Source: Planctomycetota bacterium | Lineage (GTDB): Bacteria > Planctomycetota > Phycisphaerae > Phycisphaerales > SM1A02 | Assembly (NCBI GenBank): GCA_027295365.1 | Contig: JAPULD010000010.1 | Coordinates: forward strand, 1 to 7,373 | Reading direction: 5' to 3' | Length of the DNA: 7,373 nucleotides | Part shown: piece by piece, positions 5,722 to 7,373 of the stretch | Layout of the letters: each line of letters begins with the position of its first letter | Position numbering within the stretch: the first letter of the stretch is position 1 | Translations under genes and position numbers: made by a program | The notes under the pieces: model-generated | Database searches by the model: none | The model's input: the letters and a program-made list of their open reading frames with translations, nothing else | What the model was told of the DNA's origin: nothing

Positions 5722-6363
5722 ATGACATCGGATTCCAGTCATGTATCAGCCCCCCGCTTCGTAGCATTCGACGCCGATTCCGAGACCGTCGCCAAACGTC
5801 TATTGGGACAGCGTCTGGTGCGCTCTCACGATGGGCAACGTCGATCGGGTCTCATCGTCGAGGTCGAGGCCTATCTGGGAGCGACTGACAAGGCTGCCCA
5901 CACTTATGGAGGCCGTCGGACCCCACGCAATGAATCGATGTACCTCCCCTCAGGTCATCTGTACGTGTACTTCACCTATGGCATGCATCACTGCATGAAC
6001 GTGGTGTGTGGCCAGGCCGATGAGGGGGTGGCGGTGCTCCTGCGCGCCATCGAACCAATCGAAGGGCTTGAGTCGATGCGATCGGCTCGCCCCAAAGCCA
6101 AACGAGACACCCAACTGTGTTCAGGCCCCGCCCGATTGACCCAGGCCCTTGGCATTGATCTGTCTCACGATGGCCTGGATCTTCGAACCAGTGACACCCT
6201 TTTCATCGAACAAGTGCGAAAACGTACGATTGCGGACACTAAAATTACCCGAACACCAAGAATTGGCGTAGGGTACGCTCAGGAATGGGCTCAAACCCCT
6301 TTGCGTTTTTGTCTGACGAACAATCCGCACCTTTCTCGACGTATAAAACGTATCACTCACTGA
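5722..6363 (+). CDS. mpg: 3-methyladenine DNA glycosylase, AAG/Mpg type
   Basis: This 213-residue protein is a complete AAG-family DNA glycosylase, which flips damaged purines (3-methyladenine, hypoxanthine, ethenoadenine) out of DNA and cuts the N-glycosidic bond to start base excision repair. It aligns closely with human AAG: EVEAYLG at 47-53 with the water-activating Glu49 (human E125) and Tyr51 (Y127); His60 (H136); RTPRN at 66-70; LYVYFTYGMHHCMN at 80-93 with Tyr83, the intercalating Tyr86 (Y162) and Asn93 (N169); Arg108 (R182); LCSGPARL at 132-139; and RIGVGYAQEWA at 180-190. All the key residues are present, so activity is expected. The ATG at 5722 has AGGAAG seven bases upstream, overlapping the TAG of the deaminase gene; the nine-base gap indicates co-transcription. 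Both partners act on purine-type substrates, though in different processes. Confidence 0.96.
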   Translation: MTSDSSHVSAPRFVAFDADSETVAKRLLGQRLVRSHDGQRRSGLIVEVEAYLGATDKAAHTYGGRRTPRNESMYLPSGHLYVYFTYGMHHCMNVVCGQADEGVAVLLRAIEPIEGLESMRSARPKAKRDTQLCSGPARLTQALGIDLSHDGLDLRTSDTLFIEQVRKRTIADTKITRTPRIGVGYAQEWAQTPLRFCLTNNPHLSRRIKRITH

Positions 6364-6378
6364 GCCTTGGTATTTTCA

Positions 6379-6407
6379 ATGACATCCTCGGTGTCCGCCG
6401 ATATTAT
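6379..6407 (+). promoter_or_regulatory. Sigma-70-like promoter of the Minf_1886-family gene
   Basis: ATGACA (6379-6384), a 17-base spacer and TATTAT (6402-6407) each match the sigma-70 consensus at five of six positions with ideal spacing. It lies in the 79-base gap after the glycosylase gene, so transcription would start near 6414 with a leader of about 29 bases. It suggests that the downstream gene is expressed independently of the deaminase-glycosylase pair. Confidence 0.6.
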
Positions 6408-6442
6408 CAGATCGTAGTTGTTCCCCGAAACGAGCGACATTC

Positions 6443-6856
6443 ATGCCTGATCACGAGCCACAAGAACAATTCGATTACACGAAAATGCTGGCCCAGGCGG
6501 GTCCCTACCCGCTTGAGGCGTACAGTTTCGTTCGTGAAGGCCTCAGCTACACCATGCAACGAGTGCATGAAAACGTCGATGATCTTGAGGATTTCGAGCG
6601 TCATGTCGATGGTCGGCAGCTCTGCTTGGGTCTTCGCGATTTCGCCATCGATCAATATGGTCTGCTCGCCCCGGTGGTCCTCAGCCACTGGTCGATCTTC
6701 AGGACCGACGATTTCGGACGCATCGTCTTTGCGATGATCAACGCCGGGTTGATGAGCCGCTCGACCAAGGACACGCTGGAGGACTTCCGCTCGGTCTTCG
6801 ACTTTGGCGAGGCCTTCAGCGAAGATCAATTGCTTCAGTGCGTGTCTTCAAATTGA
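6443..6856 (+). CDS. Minf_1886-family protein (TIGR04138), function unknown
   Basis: The 137-residue cytoplasmic protein has no signal peptide or membrane segment. I recognise it from its characteristic order: YPLEAYSFVREGLSYT at 22-37, HVDGRQLCLGLRDFA at 54-68, GLLAPVVLSHWSIFRTDDFG at 73-92, RIVFAMI at 93-99 and EDFRSVFDFGEAF at 113-125. This matches the uncharacterised Minf_1886 family described as shared by Planctomycetes and Verrucomicrobia. No catalytic motif stands out; the conserved aromatic and acidic residues suggest a compact alpha-helical fold, possibly a binding protein. No biochemical function is known to me and none is claimed. The ATG at 6443 gives the usual family length; the ribosome site is weak (GAGCGA). 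It has its own promoter, and neither neighbour explains its role. Its main value here is as a marker of the host group. Confidence 0.85.
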   Translation: MPDHEPQEQFDYTKMLAQAGPYPLEAYSFVREGLSYTMQRVHENVDDLEDFERHVDGRQLCLGLRDFAIDQYGLLAPVVLSHWSIFRTDDFGRIVFAMINAGLMSRSTKDTLEDFRSVFDFGEAFSEDQLLQCVSSN

Positions 6857-6884
6857 CATCGCCTGGAATCCCGAGGAATCGAGC

Positions 6885-6943
6885 CACCCGGTCCGGGTGA
6901 TGACTTGACGATAGCTTGTCCCGGCCTCACGCCCCGATAGCTT
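6885..6943 (+). promoter_or_regulatory. Inverted and direct repeats upstream of the AI-2E-family gene
   Basis: CACCCGG (6885-6891) and CCGGGTG (6893-6899) form a perfect dyad around one base. Downstream, CGATAGCTT occurs at 6909-6917 and again at 6935-6943, 26 bases apart start to start. A TTGACG sits at 6905-6910 between them, but no matching -10 was found. The dyad could be a hairpin closing the preceding gene (no T tract) or an operator, and the direct repeats could bind a regulator. Chance is possible. Confidence 0.25.
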
Positions 6944-6949
6944 TCACAT

Positions 6950-7333
6950 ATGGCAAAAAAGAAGTCCGGTGCCGCGCGAAAGCCCTCTGAGCAATCCGAC
7001 TCCCCTGCTCCCCCTTTGCATGATCCGATCGAGAAGTCCGCGCGGCTGCACATCTGGCAGATTCAGGCGGTGCGCGATGTGCTGCTCGTCGCCGCGATCG
7101 TCGGCATCTTCTGGACGGGGTACATGCTGCGCGCCGTGACGGTGCCCTTGCTGGTGGCCCTGATGCTGGCGTATCTTTTCGAACCCATCATCGCGAGATT
7201 GAGCCTGTATCCGAAGATGAACCGGTTGCGTTCCGTCATCGCCTTGTTGGGCACCGTGGGCATGACCGTCGCGATCATCCTTGCCATCGTCATCCCCTTG
7301 ATCGTCAGCCAATCGATTCAATTCAAGCCCTAG
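6950..7333 (+). pseudogene. AI-2E/PerM-family membrane protein, early-terminated after its N-terminal third
   Basis: The frame gives 127 residues where the AI-2E transporter family (YdiK/PerM/TqsA type) normally has about 340-400. The N-terminal 35 residues are basic and polar; membrane helices lie near 42-58, 62-79 and 94-118. VPLLVALMLAYLFEPI at 65-80 is the typical first signature of the family, and the loop with basic residues followed by a long helix also fits. The frame then ends at a TAG (7331-7333). Translating the remaining 40 bases in the other two frames gives nothing family-like, so a single-base slip does not obviously restore it. The stop falls in a terminator-like hairpin. Possible causes are a real truncation, a rearrangement, or a faulty sequence end. 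Family members export small molecules or act as antiporters. No Shine-Dalgarno is visible before the ATG. Confidence 0.8.
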
Positions 7334-7350
7334 GTCTCCGAGGGATTTTT
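7328..7350 (+). terminator. Terminator-like hairpin overlapping the early stop of the AI-2E-family gene
   Basis: CCCTAGG (7328-7334) pairs with CCGAGGG (7338-7344) apart from one internal A/G mismatch, with a three-base loop, followed by A and five T (7346-7350). The TAG stop of the shortened gene lies in the left arm. It could be a real terminator for a short gene product, or part of unrelated sequence joined here. Confidence 0.35.
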
Positions 7351-7373
7351 GCGACGAAAAGCGACGGGGTTCG

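Noticed and set aside
4945..5742. 265-codon minus-strand frame opposite the deaminase gene
   Set aside because: No motif or membrane pattern, and the plus strand has the complete metal-site pattern of an amidohydrolase.
1..7373. CRISPR array, tRNA, rRNA, insertion sequence ends, toxin-antitoxin or defence genes
   Set aside because: No regularly spaced repeats, cloverleaf-like sequence, transposase motifs or defence-type domains were seen on either strand.

Overview
The window reads as a short, gene-dense chromosomal piece from a bacterium of the Planctomycetes group, quite possibly Phycisphaerae. The best evidence is the 137-residue gene at 6443-6856, which looks like the Minf_1886 / TIGR04138 family, known to me as restricted to Planctomycetes and Verrucomicrobia. 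Moderate-to-high GC, weak or missing Shine-Dalgarno sites before several genes, and a Gram-negative envelope gene set (MlaE permease, OmpA-like lipoprotein, exported hydrolases) fit this. The taxonomic call is inference. I see no tRNA, rRNA, CRISPR array, insertion sequence or phage gene.

Layout. 1-476 (minus) is the exported N-terminal part of an M20-type metallopeptidase cut by the window edge. 599-835 (plus) is a tiny zinc-ribbon protein with a C-terminal membrane anchor. 901-2037 (minus) is an exported transglutaminase-fold protein whose catalytic Cys and His positions hold Glu and Val. 2188-3024 (minus) is an MlaE-type lipid-transport permease with no ATPase or MCE partner in view. 3025-3417 has no convincing gene but carries a run of near-perfect hairpins plus the terminator of the next gene. 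3418-4266 (minus) is a lipoprotein with a coiled coil and a C-terminal OmpA peptidoglycan-binding domain.

Divergent from it is a plus-strand pair, 4453-5712 (amidohydrolase-superfamily deaminase, possibly aminodeoxyfutalosine deaminase) and 5722-6363 (AAG/Mpg 3-methyladenine DNA glycosylase), separated by 9 bases. The Minf_1886-family gene follows behind its own good sigma-70-like promoter. Last, 6950-7333 is the N-terminal third of an AI-2E/PerM-family membrane protein that stops early at a TAG lying inside a terminator-like hairpin.

Taken together, the left two thirds concern the cell envelope (peptide hydrolysis, lipid transport, peptidoglycan tethering) and the right third holds nucleoside/base chemistry and a lineage-specific unknown. 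No obvious novel multi-gene system is visible. The points most worth a second look are the catalytically altered transglutaminase, the hairpin cluster at 3226-3325, and the early-terminated AI-2E gene.
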